NCBI RefSeq assembly: GCF_014164785.1
Contig: NZ_JACJFN010000003.1
Coordinates: 434,001-498,000, forward strand
Reading direction: 5' to 3'
Length of the DNA stretch: 64,000 bases
Origin: Aquipseudomonas guryensis
GTDB lineage: Bacteria > Pseudomonadota > Gammaproteobacteria > Pseudomonadales > Pseudomonadaceae
Both the position numbers and the translations under genes were made by a program. The notes beneath the pieces were generated by a model. That model was not told where the DNA came from, ran no database searches, and worked only from the letters and a program-made list of their open reading frames with translations. The stretch's first letter is position 1. Every line of letters starts with the position of its first letter. This document shows positions 30,336-40,712 of this stretch, piece after piece.

Positions 30336-30896
30336 TCAGCGGCGTACCGGACGCTTCTGCAACTTGCGTTGCAGGGTACGCCGGTGCATGCCCAGGGCGC
30401 GGGCGGTGGCAGAGATATTGCCCTCGTGCTCGGCCAGCACGCGCTGGATGTGCTCCCACTGCAGGCGGTCCACCGACATCGGGTTTTCCGGCACCAGGGT
30501 GTCCAGGTCGGCATGCTTGGACAGCAGCGCGGTCAGCACGTCGTCGGCGTCGGCCGGCTTGCACAGGTAGTTGGTGGCGCCGCGCTTGATCGCCTCCACG
30601 GCGGTGGCGATGCTCGAGTAACCGGTGAGGATCACCACGCGCATTTCCGGGTCCAGTTCCAGCAGCTTGGGCAGCAGCACCAGGCCGGAGTCACCTTCCA
30701 TCTTCAGGTCAACCACCGCGTAGTCGGGCAGGTCTTCCTTGGCCAGGGCCAGGCCTTCCTCGGCCGAGTTGGCCACGCTGACGCGTAGGCCGCGACGATC
30801 CATGGCCCGCGCCATGACGCGGGTGAAGGTGGCGTCGTCGTCTACCAGCAGCAGGTGCGGCTGCTCTTCGCCGTCGATCAGTTGCTCGTCACTCAT
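30336..30896 (-). CDS. roxR: RoxR redox-responsive regulator (RegA/PrrA/ActR family)
   Basis: 186 residues. Receiver domain with Asp63 in PDYAVVDLKMEGDSG, the conserved proline-rich linker VPENPMSVDRLQWEH, and a Fis-type helix-turn-helix at the end, EGNISATARALGMHRRTLQR. RegA-type regulators answer to a redox-sensing kinase and control respiratory oxidases; in P. aeruginosa RoxR controls the cyanide-insensitive oxidase. The start at 30896 has GGAG six bases upstream and overlaps the roxS stop by 8 bp; the ATG at 30902 sits directly on the Shine-Dalgarno and was rejected. Confidence 0.95.
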   Translation of the reverse strand: MSDEQLIDGEEQPHLLLVDDDATFTRVMARAMDRRGLRVSVANSAEEGLALAKEDLPDYAVVDLKMEGDSGLVLLPKLLELDPEMRVVILTGYSSIATAVEAIKRGATNYLCKPADADDVLTALLSKHADLDTLVPENPMSVDRLQWEHIQRVLAEHEGNISATARALGMHRRTLQRKLQKRPVRR

Positions 30897-32166
30897 GTTC
30901 ATCTCCGGGGGCCAGTCTGGGCAGACGCAGTTCCGTCAGCGTACCGCCATCTTCATGGTTGTAGAGTTTTACCGACCCGCCGGCCCGCGTCACGCTGGCC
31001 TGGCTGAGGAACAGGCCGAGGCCGAAGCCCTTGCCCTTGGTGGTAAAGAAAGGTTTGCCGATCTGCTCGGCGATCGCCAACGGTACGCCGGCGCCGTGAT
31101 CGCGGATGCTCAGGACGATCCACAGATGATCCCAGTCGAGGCGGATATCCAGCTTGTCCGGGCAGGCATCGGCGGCATTGTTCAGCAGGTTGAGCAGCGC
31201 CTGGGTCAAGTCGGCCGGCGGCGCCAGGCGTGGCACGGCGCCACGCCCCAGAGGCTGGAAGCGGTAGGTGGCTTCCGGGCGCATCAGGTGCCAGCGGTTG
31301 AGGGTGGTCTCCAGCCACTGCACGGCGGTCTGTTCGAACACCGCCTGGCGACGGTCGGCCTCGGCGGCACGCACCAGCTGCTGCAGGGTTTCCTTGCACA
31401 GCTTGACCTGCTCCTGGAGCAGCGCCAGGTCGTCCTGCAGGGCCGGCTTGTCGCGGTATTCCTGGCGCAGTTCCTTGATCAGCACGCTCATGGTCGCCAG
31501 CGGCGTGCCCAGCTCATGGGCGGCGCCGGCGGCCTGGGTGGCCACGGCGAGCAACTGCTGATCGCGCATGCCCTCCTCGCGGCGCAGCGCCTGCAGCTCG
31601 TCCTGGCTGCGCAGGGCGCCGGCCATCTTGACCACGAAGAAGGTGATGAAGGCCGCCGACAGGGCGAAGTTCATCCACATGCCGAACAGGTGCAGGCTGA
31701 TCAGCATGGCCTCGTGCTGCACATTGTTCAGGTGCAGCGGGTGGTACCAGATCAGCAACGCGGTGTAGCCGCTCAAGGCCAGGCCGCTAAGGACCATGGA
31801 GTAGAACCACGGCAGGGTCGCCGCAGCGATGGTCAGCGGCACCAGGTAATAGGAAACGAAGGGGTTGGTCGAGCCACCGGAGAAATACAGCAGCAGGCTG
31901 TGTACGACCAGGTCACAGGCCAGCTGGGTGGCGTACTCAAGTTCGGTCACCGGCCACGGTCCGCGCAGACGCAGGGCAGTGAATAGACAAAGGCACAAGG
32001 AAATACCGAGCACGATGCTCAGCGGCAACCAGGGCAGCGGCAGCAGATCGGACAGGTAGGCGATGCCCACCGAGCCGGCCTGGGCAGACAGCACCAGCAT
32101 GCGGATCAGGGTCAGGCGCCAGAGATTCTGGCGGCTGGCGGAGAGCAGTTGAACGGGTGCGTACAT
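30889..32166 (-). CDS. roxS: RoxS redox sensor histidine kinase (RegB/PrrB family)
   Basis: 425 residues: six membrane helices in the first 185 residues, the RegB quinone-site motif GGSTNPF at 97-103, a dimerisation helix with His217 in AAGAAHELGTPLATM, a cysteine at 257 (VKLCKETL) at the position of the RegB redox cysteine, and an ATPase domain with DHGAGVP and GFGLGLFL. It senses the ubiquinone pool or a linked redox signal and phosphorylates RoxR, whose gene it overlaps. Start at 32166 (MYAPVQLLS) is preferred over 32208. Confidence 0.94.
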   Translation of the reverse strand: MYAPVQLLSASRQNLWRLTLIRMLVLSAQAGSVGIAYLSDLLPLPWLPLSIVLGISLCLCLFTALRLRGPWPVTELEYATQLACDLVVHSLLLYFSGGSTNPFVSYYLVPLTIAAATLPWFYSMVLSGLALSGYTALLIWYHPLHLNNVQHEAMLISLHLFGMWMNFALSAAFITFFVVKMAGALRSQDELQALRREEGMRDQQLLAVATQAAGAAHELGTPLATMSVLIKELRQEYRDKPALQDDLALLQEQVKLCKETLQQLVRAAEADRRQAVFEQTAVQWLETTLNRWHLMRPEATYRFQPLGRGAVPRLAPPADLTQALLNLLNNAADACPDKLDIRLDWDHLWIVLSIRDHGAGVPLAIAEQIGKPFFTTKGKGFGLGLFLSQASVTRAGGSVKLYNHEDGGTLTELRLPRLAPGDEHE

Positions 32167-32332
32167 GGTGGCTCCGGCGGACTGCGGCGAGTATAACCAG
32201 AGGCCCATGCCGGCCGCCTGCCTGCGGCAACTCGCCGCAGCCAGGCAAACAGAAAAAACAGCGAACCAGAACTAACCCGAACAGTCAGATAGTTCCGTCT
32301 ACCCCTAGGACAATTACTCGCAAGGAGTCTCT

Positions 32333-33046
32333 ATGCATACGCTCAACCGCCTCGCCGCCACCGTGGTATTCGGTGTCATCGCCCTGACCAGCCTGTCGAC
32401 CCTGGCTGACGAGGCCCGCTACAACCAGATCGCCCTGCGCGCCGAAGTCGGCCAGGAAGTGGCCCACGACCGCATGTACGTGACCCTCTACAGCGAGGCG
32501 CAGGACAAGGACCCGGGCAAACTGGCCGCCGCCATCACCACCACCCTGAACAAGGCTGTCGAGCAGGCACGCAAGGTCAAGGACGTCAGCGTCAGCCTGG
32601 GCAACCGCAACAGCTACCCGGTGTACGAGGAAGAAGGTACCAAGATCAGCGCCTGGCGCGAACGCGCCGAAGTACGCCTGGAAAGCGCCGACTTCGCCAG
32701 CCTGGCGCAACTCAGTGCCGACCTGCTCGGCGAGCTGAAGATGGCCGAGATGAATTTCGCCGTGGCCGATGCCACGCGCCAGCAGAGCGAAGATGCGCTG
32801 ATCAAGGAAGCCGTCGCCGCCTTCAAGGCCCGCGCCCAGCTGGCCACCGAAGCGCTCGGCGGTTCGGGCTACAAGCTGGTCAGCCTCAACCTCAACAGTG
32901 GCGGCTTCCAGCCAGTGATGCCGATGCGCGCCATGGCCATGGACAGCGGCAGCTTCAGCAAGAGTGCGCCGGCGCCGCAGATCGAGGCCGGCAGCAGCAA
33001 GGTGAGCATGGCGGCCGATGGGGTAATCGAGGTACAGATGCCCTGA
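32333..33046 (+). CDS. SIMPL domain periplasmic protein (DUF541)
   Basis: 237 residues: a signal peptide (LNRLAATVVFGVIALTSLSTLA, cleavage before DEA) and a SIMPL/DUF541 domain with YNQIALRAEVGQEVAHD, RKVKDVSVSLGNRNSYPV and ATEALGGSGYKLVSLNL. The family includes periplasmic BP26/OMP28 and YggE; some form ring oligomers and protect from oxidative stress, but the function is not settled. It is divergent from roxS, the same pairing as in P. aeruginosa, so a common redox-linked role is possible. RBS CAAGGAG is present. Confidence 0.85.
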   Translation: MHTLNRLAATVVFGVIALTSLSTLADEARYNQIALRAEVGQEVAHDRMYVTLYSEAQDKDPGKLAAAITTTLNKAVEQARKVKDVSVSLGNRNSYPVYEEEGTKISAWRERAEVRLESADFASLAQLSADLLGELKMAEMNFAVADATRQQSEDALIKEAVAAFKARAQLATEALGGSGYKLVSLNLNSGGFQPVMPMRAMAMDSGSFSKSAPAPQIEAGSSKVSMAADGVIEVQMP

Positions 33047-33135
33047 GTCCGTGCATCCGCCGTTACCTGCGGTTACTCCGTGGGTAGCGGCCAGCCAGGG
33101 CAACCACCGCCCGACTTGTACAAATGCGACACCGA

Positions 33136-33163
33136 CTTACAGCTTCCCCCCGTCTTCTACACT
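33136..33163 (+). promoter_or_regulatory. Candidate promoter for dppA
   Basis: CTTACA, a 16-base spacer and TACACT lie about 105 bp before the dppA start. The match to sigma-70 boxes is fair. Prediction by eye. Confidence 0.35.
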
Positions 33164-33268
33164 GATCTCGGCTTAACGTTGTTGCCCGGCATATGCCGTG
33201 CATAGTTTCGCGCAAGGTACCCACAAGGTGCCCCTCACGATGACAACCACAACAAACCTGAGGTCAAC

Positions 33269-34870
33269 ATGCGTAAAAACGCCGTCATCCAGACCCTTCT
33301 TGCCGCTGGGCTGATCGCCAGCGCGCCCTTCGCCAGCGCCGCCAGCAACCTGGTGTTCTGCTCCGAAGGCAGCCCCGCCGGCTTCGACCCCGGTCAGTAC
33401 ACCACCGGCACCGACTTCGATGCCGCCGCGGAAACCATGTTCAACCGCCTGACCCAGTTCGAGCGAGGCGGTACCGCGGTAGTCCCCGGCCTGGCCGAGA
33501 AGTGGGATATCGCCGCCGACGGCCTCAGCTACACCTTCCACCTGCGTCCGGGCGTGAAGTTCCACAGCACCGAGTACTTCAAGCCGACTCGCGAATTCAA
33601 CGCCGACGACGTGCTGTTCACCTTCCAGCGCATGCTCGACAAGGAACATCCGTTCCGTAAGGCCTACCCCGCCGAATTCCCCTACTTCACCGACATGGGC
33701 ATGGACGCCAACATCGCCAAGCTGGAAAAGCTCGACGACATGACGGTCAAGTTCAGCCTGAACAACGTCGACGCGGCCTTTATCCAGAACCTGGCGATGA
33801 GCTTCGCCTCGATCCAGTCCGCCGAGTACGCCGACCAGCTGCTCAAGGCCGGCCAGGCCGCCGACATAAACCAGAAGCCGATCGGCACCGGGCCGTTCGT
33901 GTTCAAGCGCTACCAGAAGGACGCGCAGATCCGCTTCACCGGCAACAAGGACTACTGGCTGCCGGAAGACGTGAAGATCGATAACCTGATCTTCGCCATC
34001 AACACCGATGCCTCGGTGCGCATGCAGAAGCTCAAGGCCGGCGAATGCCAGATCACCCTCTTCCCGCGCCCGGCTGACCTCGAGTCGCTGAAGAAAGACC
34101 CGAACCTGGCCATGCCCGAGCAGGCGGGCTTCAACCTCGGCTACATCGCCTACAACGTCACCCACAAGCCGTTCGACCAGCTCGAAGTGCGCCAGGCGCT
34201 GGACATGGCGGTGAACAAGCAGGCAATCATCGACGCCGTCTACCAGGGCGCCGGCCAGTTGGCGGTGAACGGCATGCCGCCGACCCAGTGGTCCTACGAC
34301 GAGACTGTCAAGGACCCGGCCTTCGACCCGGAGAAGGCCAAGGCCCTGCTCAAGGCGGCCGGCGTCGCCGAGGGCACCGAGATCACCCTGTGGGCCATGC
34401 CGGTGCAGCGCCCGTACAACCCCAACGCCAAGCTGATGGCCGAGATGCTCCAGGCCGACTGGGCCAAGGTCGGCATCAAGGCCAAGATCGTCAGCTACGA
34501 GTGGGGCGAGTACCTCAAGCGCGCCAAGGGCGGCGAGCATGACGCCATGCTGATCGGCTGGAGTGGCGACAACGGTGATCCGGACAACTGGCTGGGCACC
34601 CTCTACGGCTGCGACGCGGTGGACGGCAACAACTTCTCCAAATGGTGCGACGCCTCCTACGACAAGCTGGTTCAGGCGGCCAAGCGCACCACCGATGTGG
34701 CCGAACGCACCGCCCTGTACAAGCAGGCCCAGCATATCCTCAAGGCCCAAGTGCCGATCACCCCGATCGCTCACTCCACCGTGTATCAACCGATGCGCAA
34801 GAACGTGCAGGACTTCAAGATCAGCCCGTTCGCGCTCAACTCCTTCTACGGCGTGGGCGTCGGCAAGTAA
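33269..34870 (+). CDS. dppA: Dipeptide ABC transporter substrate-binding protein
   Basis: 533 residues with a signal peptide (NAVIQTLLAAGLIASAPFASA) and a family-5 binding fold: LVFCSEGSPAGFDPGQYTTG at the N-terminus, YTFHLRPGVKFH, and the GWSGDNGDPDNWL block that binds the peptide backbone. It captures dipeptides in the periplasm for DppBCDF. It is the only binding-protein gene of this cluster, whereas P. aeruginosa has several. A GC hairpin and a repeat separate it from dppB, which would let it be made in excess over the permease. Confidence 0.94.
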   Translation: MRKNAVIQTLLAAGLIASAPFASAASNLVFCSEGSPAGFDPGQYTTGTDFDAAAETMFNRLTQFERGGTAVVPGLAEKWDIAADGLSYTFHLRPGVKFHSTEYFKPTREFNADDVLFTFQRMLDKEHPFRKAYPAEFPYFTDMGMDANIAKLEKLDDMTVKFSLNNVDAAFIQNLAMSFASIQSAEYADQLLKAGQAADINQKPIGTGPFVFKRYQKDAQIRFTGNKDYWLPEDVKIDNLIFAINTDASVRMQKLKAGECQITLFPRPADLESLKKDPNLAMPEQAGFNLGYIAYNVTHKPFDQLEVRQALDMAVNKQAIIDAVYQGAGQLAVNGMPPTQWSYDETVKDPAFDPEKAKALLKAAGVAEGTEITLWAMPVQRPYNPNAKLMAEMLQADWAKVGIKAKIVSYEWGEYLKRAKGGEHDAMLIGWSGDNGDPDNWLGTLYGCDAVDGNNFSKWCDASYDKLVQAAKRTTDVAERTALYKQAQHILKAQVPITPIAHSTVYQPMRKNVQDFKISPFALNSFYGVGVGK

Positions 34871-34879
34871 GCCGGTCAC

Positions 34880-34900
34880 CGGGCGGCCACGCGCCGCCCG
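34880..34900 (+). terminator. Hairpin after dppA
   Basis: CGGGCGGC-CACGC-GCCGCCCG, an 8-bp GC stem 10 bp after the dppA stop, followed by GACTCATTCTG. Likely partial terminator giving more dppA than dppB-F message. Confidence 0.55.
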
Positions 34901-34917
34901 GACTCATTCTGCAGCCT

Positions 34918-34978
34918 GTAGCCCGGATGCAATCCGGGGGCACAGCACCCACATAACCCCGGATTCCATCCGGGCTAC
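34918..34978. repeat. Inverted repeat GTAGCCCGGATGCAATCCGGG, second copy
   Basis: Same family as 29089-29154: left arm GTAGCCCGGATGCAATCCGG, right arm its complement with one changed base (GGATTCCATCC). It sits in the dppA-dppB spacer. Confidence 0.7.
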
Positions 34979-35014
34979 CGGCTCAACCGATATTCGCTGC
35001 GCCAAGGAAAACTG

Positions 35015-35089
35015 ATGCGTCGAGGGCTGCTGTCACTCATCCTCTGCCTACACCTCGGCGCAAAACCTGCTCGCTCCTACAAAGCATGA
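35015..35089 (+). CDS. Possible 24-codon peptide or gene remnant
   Basis: ATG preceded by AAGGAAAACTG, a good Shine-Dalgarno, opens a 24-residue frame, MRRGLLSLILCLHLGAKP followed by ARSYKA, resembling the start of a signal peptide. The end of the frame lies in CGCTCCTAC, a fragment like a REPIN arm. In P. aeruginosa a porin and further binding proteins occur in this area, so it may be the stump of a lost secreted-protein gene. It could equally be chance. Confidence 0.2.
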   Translation: MRRGLLSLILCLHLGAKPARSYKA

Positions 35090-35149
35090 CCATGGCTTTA
35101 ACCAACGCCCCACAAGGGCAAACCCGATGATGCGGAGTACCCCAACGCA

Positions 35150-36160
35150 ATGTTGTCGTTCATAGCCAGACGCCTGGGGCTGCTTATCCCCACCTTCTTC
35201 GGCGTCACCCTGCTGACCTTCGCCCTGATCCGCCTGATCCCCGGCGACCCGGTGGAAGTGATGATGGGCGAACGCCGGGTCGACCCCGAGATGCACGCCG
35301 AAGCCATGCACCGCCTCGGCCTGGACAAGCCCCTGCCGGCGCAGTACCTGGATTACATCAGCCAGCTGGCCCAGGGCGATCTGGGCCAGTCACTGCGCAC
35401 CCGCGAAGGCGTGTGGGACGAGTTCCTCACCCTGTTCCCGGCGACCCTGGAGCTGTCCCTGGCCGCCCTGCTGTTCGCCGGCACGCTGGGCCTGATCGCC
35501 GGGGTGATCGCCGCGCTCAAGCGTGGCTCGCTGTTCGACCATGGGGTGATGGGCATTTCCCTGGCCGGCTACTCCATGCCGATCTTCTGGTGGGGCCTGC
35601 TGCTGATCATGTTCTTCTCCGTATACCTGGGCTGGACCCCGGTGTCCGGGCGCATCGACCTGCTCTACGACATCACCCCGGTCACCGGCTTCATGCTCAT
35701 CGACACCCTGCTCAGCGACGAAGAAGGCGCCTTCGTCGATGCCCTCCAGCACCTGATCCTTCCCGCCATCGTACTCGGCACCATTCCCCTGGCGGTGATC
35801 GCGCGAATGACCCGCTCGGCGATGCTCGAAGTGCTGCGCGAGGACTACGTGCGCACCGCCCGCGCCAAGGGCCTGTCACCGGCGCGCGTAGTGTTCGTGC
35901 ATGGCCTGCGTAATGCGCTGATCCCGGTACTCACGGTGTTCGGCCTGCAGGTCGGCGCCCTGCTCGCCGGCGCGGTGCTGACCGAGACCATCTTCTCCTG
36001 GCCGGGCATCGGCAAGTGGCTGATCGAGGCCATCGGCGCCCGCGACTACCCGGTGGTGCAGAACGGCATCCTGCTGATCGCCTGCCTGGTGATTTTGGTC
36101 AACTTCGTCGTGGACATCCTCTACGGCCTGGTTAACCCGCGCATTCGCCACCAACGTTAA
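35150..36160 (+). CDS. dppB: Dipeptide ABC transporter permease DppB
   Basis: 336 residues, starting MLSFIARRLGLLIPTFFGVT, with six membrane helices and the binding-protein-dependent permease EAA loop RTARAKGLSPARVVFVHGLRNALIPV that contacts the ATPases. It forms the inner-membrane channel with DppC. dppC starts 13 bp later. Confidence 0.95.
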   Translation: MLSFIARRLGLLIPTFFGVTLLTFALIRLIPGDPVEVMMGERRVDPEMHAEAMHRLGLDKPLPAQYLDYISQLAQGDLGQSLRTREGVWDEFLTLFPATLELSLAALLFAGTLGLIAGVIAALKRGSLFDHGVMGISLAGYSMPIFWWGLLLIMFFSVYLGWTPVSGRIDLLYDITPVTGFMLIDTLLSDEEGAFVDALQHLILPAIVLGTIPLAVIARMTRSAMLEVLREDYVRTARAKGLSPARVVFVHGLRNALIPVLTVFGLQVGALLAGAVLTETIFSWPGIGKWLIEAIGARDYPVVQNGILLIACLVILVNFVVDILYGLVNPRIRHQR

Positions 36161-36172
36161 GGAGGCCCGGAC

Positions 36173-37084
36173 ATGAGCCAACCCACCGCACTGCCCGGCG
36201 TCGACCAGGCCTTGCTTTACCCCTCGCCGCTGAAGGAATTCTGGCAAGCCTTCGCCCACAACAAGGGCGCCGTCGGCGGCCTGCTGTTCATGCTGCTGAT
36301 CGTGTTCTGCGCGCTGTTCGCGCCCTGGGTCGCGCCGCATGATCCCAGCGAACAGTTCCGCGATTTCCTGCTGACCCCACCGGCGTGGCTGGAAGGCGGC
36401 CAGGCGCAATTCCTCCTCGGCACCGACGAACTGGGCCGCGACCTGCTCTCGCGGCTGATCCACGGCGCACGCCTATCACTGCTGATCGGCCTGGCCTCGG
36501 TGCTGCTATCACTGATCCCGGGCATACTCATGGGCCTGACAGCAGGCTTCTTCCCGCGCCTGCTCGGGCCCTCGATCATGCGCTTGATGGACGTGATGCT
36601 GGCCCTGCCCTCGCTGCTGCTGGCGGTAGCCATCGTCGCCATCCTCGGCCCTGGCCTGATCAACACGGTGATCGCCATCGCCGTGGTCTCGCTGCCGTCC
36701 TACGTACGCCTGACCCGCGCCGCGGTGATGGGCGAGCTGGGCCGCGACTACGTCACCGCCGCGCAATTGGCCGGCGCCGGCACCCTGCGCCTGATGTTCG
36801 TCACGGTGCTGCCCAACTGCATGGCGCCGCTGATCGTGCAGGCCACCCTGAGCTTCTCCTCGGCCATTCTCGATGCCGCTGCGCTGGGCTTTCTCGGCCT
36901 CGGCGTGCAACCGCCGACACCCGAGTGGGGCACCATGCTGGCCTCCGCCCGCGACTACATCGAGCGCGCCTGGTGGGTGGTCTCGCTGCCGGGCCTGACC
37001 ATCCTGCTCAGCGTGCTGGCAATCAACCTGATGGGCGACGGGCTGCGCGATGCGCTCGACCCGAAACTGAAAAATGCGCAGTAA
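36173..37084 (+). CDS. dppC: Dipeptide ABC transporter permease DppC
   Basis: 303 residues. The N-terminal OppC_N segment ([22 protein letters not shown]) is followed by five helices and the EAA loop [23 protein letters not shown]. Partner of DppB. The start is preceded by AAGGAGGCCCGGAC. Overlap and spacing with dppB and dppD show one operon. Confidence 0.95.
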   Translation: MSQPTALPGVDQALLYPSPLKEFWQAFAHNKGAVGGLLFMLLIVFCALFAPWVAPHDPSEQFRDFLLTPPAWLEGGQAQFLLGTDELGRDLLSRLIHGARLSLLIGLASVLLSLIPGILMGLTAGFFPRLLGPSIMRLMDVMLALPSLLLAVAIVAILGPGLINTVIAIAVVSLPSYVRLTRAAVMGELGRDYVTAAQLAGAGTLRLMFVTVLPNCMAPLIVQATLSFSSAILDAAALGFLGLGVQPPTPEWGTMLASARDYIERAWWVVSLPGLTILLSVLAINLMGDGLRDALDPKLKNAQ

Positions 37085-37094
37085 GGAGCCCGGC

Positions 37095-38068
<974 letters not shown>

Positions 38069-38069
<1 letters not shown>

Positions 38070-39040
38070 TGAGCATTGTACTGACGGCCCGCGACCTCAC
38101 CCGCCACTACGAAATTTCCCACGGCCTGTTCAAGCCCGCCGCCCTGGTGCGCGCCCTGAATGGCGTGTCCTTCGATCTGGCCGCCGGCAAGACCCTGGCG
38201 GTGGTCGGCGAGTCTGGTTGCGGCAAGTCGACCCTGGCCCGCGCCCTGACCCTGATCGAGCAGCCCAGTTCCGGCTCCCTGCAGATCGCCGGGCAGGAGG
38301 TAACCGGCGCCGACAAGGCCCAGCGCCAGCAGCTGCGCCGCGACGTGCAGATGGTGTTTCAGAACCCCTACGCCTCGCTCAACCCGCGGCAGAAGATCGG
38401 CGACCAGTTGGCCGAACCGCTGCAGATCAATACCAAACTGAATCGGGCCGAGCGCCGCGAGCGGGTGCAAGCGATGATGCAGCAGGTCGGCCTGCGCCCC
38501 GAGCATTACCAGCGCTACCCGCACATGTTCTCCGGCGGCCAACGCCAGCGTATCGCCCTGGCCCGGGCGATGATGCTTAACCCCAAGGTGCTGGTGGCGG
38601 ACGAGCCGACTTCGGCGCTGGACGTGTCGATCCAGGCCCAGGTGCTCAACCTGTTTATGGACTTACAAGAACAGTACGAGACCGGCTATGTGTTCATCTC
38701 GCACAACCTCTCGGTGGTGCGGCATGTCGCCGACGATGTGCTGGTGATGTACCTCGGCCGTCCGGTGGAGATGGGCCCCAGCACGGAGATCTATGCGCGG
38801 CCGCTGCACCCTTATACCCAGGCGCTGCTATCGGCCACGCCGACCATTCATCCGGCCCCGAGCAAGCCGAAGATCAAGATAGTCGGCGAGTTGCCCAACC
38901 CGCTCGATCCGCCGCCCGGCTGCGCCTTCCACCAGCGCTGCCCGCATGCCAGCGCGCGCTGCCAGCAGGAGGTACCACAACTGCGCCTGCTCGAAGCGAG
39001 GCAGGTGGCCTGCCACCACGCAGAAGTTATCAACAGCTGA
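38069..39040 (+). CDS. dppF: Dipeptide ABC transporter ATP-binding protein DppF
   Basis: 323 residues with Walker A GESGCGKST, signature FSGGQRQRI, Walker B VLVADEPTSALD and an oligo_HPY C-terminal domain (GCAFHQRCPHASARC). It forms the ATPase heterodimer with DppD and powers import. Its ATG shares bases with the dppD stop (TGATG), so translation is coupled. Last gene of the dpp operon. Confidence 0.95.
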
Positions 39041-39085
39041 GTCGTCGGGCCTGCCGGGCAGTCAACTACCCGGCCCGGCGCCAGG

Positions 39086-40231
39086 CTATTGCATGCGCTC
39101 GACCGGCAGGGCCTTGCCGTCTTGGACACGGGTGAGAAAGATCGCATCGGAACCCTGATGGTTGGTCGGCGAGAACTCGACCTTGAAGCCGCCGACGTCC
39201 GCGCGGAGGAACTCCAGGGCATTGATCAGGTTTGCCCGCGTCGGCTGGCTACCGGCCAGGCGCAGAGCCTCGACGAACACCGCCGCACCGACATAGCCCT
39301 CGAGCGAGGCATAGCCGACATCGGCGGGGGCGATGTCGGCCCGATAATCCCGCACTAGCGCCTGCGAGGCATCGTGTGGCGAGGGCATGACCTGACTGAT
39401 ATAGACCCCATCTGCATCGGTGCCCGCTGCGGCGATGAAGTCCTCGGTGCCGATAAATGACACCGTGAAAAAACGCGCCTTAATACCCAAAGCCTTGGCC
39501 TGCTTGATGGACGCAGCCAACTGTTTATAGGTACCGACAAAGAAAATGGCTTCGGGCTCCGCCTTGCGCAGGGACTCGACAGCCGCAGCAACCTCTAGGG
39601 AGTTGCGCTGGATGCGCGCCTCAGCCTGGACATGCAGGCCGCGCTTGAACAAGGCCCCGACCAGCCCGCTCTTGACCGTCTCACCGAAGGAGTCGTCCTG
39701 CATCAGCAGCGCGACGCTATTGATGCCTAGATCATCGGTCATGCGCTCGACCATCTCCTCGGTTTCGTCGAAATAGGAGGCGCGCACATTGAACACCCAT
39801 TTGTGTACCGGCGCGCGCAACACCTCCGCACCGGTAAAGGGGAACAGGTAAGGAATCTCGGCCCGCAAGGCGATGGGCATGGCCGCTCTTGAAGTGGGGG
39901 TACCGACATAACCGAGCAGTGCAAAGACCTCGCCCGATTCGGTCAGCTCACGGGTCATGGCCGCCGTGCGCGCCGGCTCGTAGCCATCGTCCCGGCTAAC
40001 CAGGACTATGCGCCGGCCATTGACCCCACCGGCCGCATTGACCCGAGTGAAATAGACTTCAGCGCCGGCCTTCATGCCAGAACCCAAGCCTGCAGCGGGA
40101 CCGCTCAGGGCATTGACCATGCCCACCCGCACCGCTTGCGCACTGATGCCGGGCTCGGCCTGGACGGCAGCCACAGGCGAGAACCCCCAGATCATTGTGG
40201 TCAATAAGCAGAACAACGTGCGGAACGTCAT
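39086..40231 (-). CDS. Orphan LivK-type ABC substrate-binding protein
   Basis: 381 residues: a signal peptide (LFCLLTTMIWGFSPVAAVQA) then a type-1 periplasmic-binding fold (Peripla_BP_6) with VGMVNALSGPAAGLGSGMKAGAEVYF, NAAGGVNGRRIVLVSRDDGYEP and GYASLEGYVGAAVFVEAL. Such proteins normally bind branched-chain amino acids, amides or aromatic acids for ABC importers, but no permease or ATPase lies beside it. It could serve a distant transporter or present a ligand to a sensor. Start at 40231 follows GGAGTTTCG; the open frame runs on to 40495 without homology. Convergent with dppF. Confidence 0.8.
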   Translation of the reverse strand: MTFRTLFCLLTTMIWGFSPVAAVQAEPGISAQAVRVGMVNALSGPAAGLGSGMKAGAEVYFTRVNAAGGVNGRRIVLVSRDDGYEPARTAAMTRELTESGEVFALLGYVGTPTSRAAMPIALRAEIPYLFPFTGAEVLRAPVHKWVFNVRASYFDETEEMVERMTDDLGINSVALLMQDDSFGETVKSGLVGALFKRGLHVQAEARIQRNSLEVAAAVESLRKAEPEAIFFVGTYKQLAASIKQAKALGIKARFFTVSFIGTEDFIAAAGTDADGVYISQVMPSPHDASQALVRDYRADIAPADVGYASLEGYVGAAVFVEALRLAGSQPTRANLINALEFLRADVGGFKVEFSPTNHQGSDAIFLTRVQDGKALPVERMQ

Positions 40232-40712
40232 CGAAACTCCATGATCGATTGCGTATGGACTCTCACTGCAGGTGCACAGCACCGCGATCCATTTCTTTAT
40301 TGAAGCAGCTATGCGGACGTTGAGGTCGTCTGTTGGCAAAGCCTGACGCAAGCCAAACCGCCCGCCGGCTGCCCAGCATAGCCAGTCGCTCTGCCGGCCA
40401 ATATCCCGATTTCTAAGGAGCCTACTTGGCACAAGCAATACCATAGTAACTGTGCGGATAATATCCGTGCCTCCTGCGACAAGACGCCAACCCACAGAGC
40501 AATCGAATTAATCGATAAAATATCCCCCTTGCAAACTCTCCAAATCCGCCCTGAAAAGCCAGATTAACGACCTGAAAGCCTTATGCAGAGCGGCCTCCGA
40601 GCACTATCACGCTGATCGATATCGACCATCGGCAGCATCAAGTTCTATATCGAATTCTTATCCGTAACATGGGCCCCGTACTCACCTTCCAGCCCGAAAA
40701 CGGAGCCCCAAC
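40232..40712. other. 481-bp spacer between divergent genes
   Basis: Holds the leader and a candidate promoter for the LivK-type protein (minus strand) and the leader of the repeat protein (plus strand, Shine-Dalgarno ACGGAGCCCCAAC). I see no ORF with coding character, no tRNA and no long repeat. Confidence 0.6.
40410..40438 (-). promoter_or_regulatory. Candidate promoter for the LivK-type gene
   Basis: On the minus strand TTGCTT, a 17-base spacer and TAGAAA form fair sigma-70 boxes about 180 bp upstream of the start. Prediction by eye. Confidence 0.35.
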
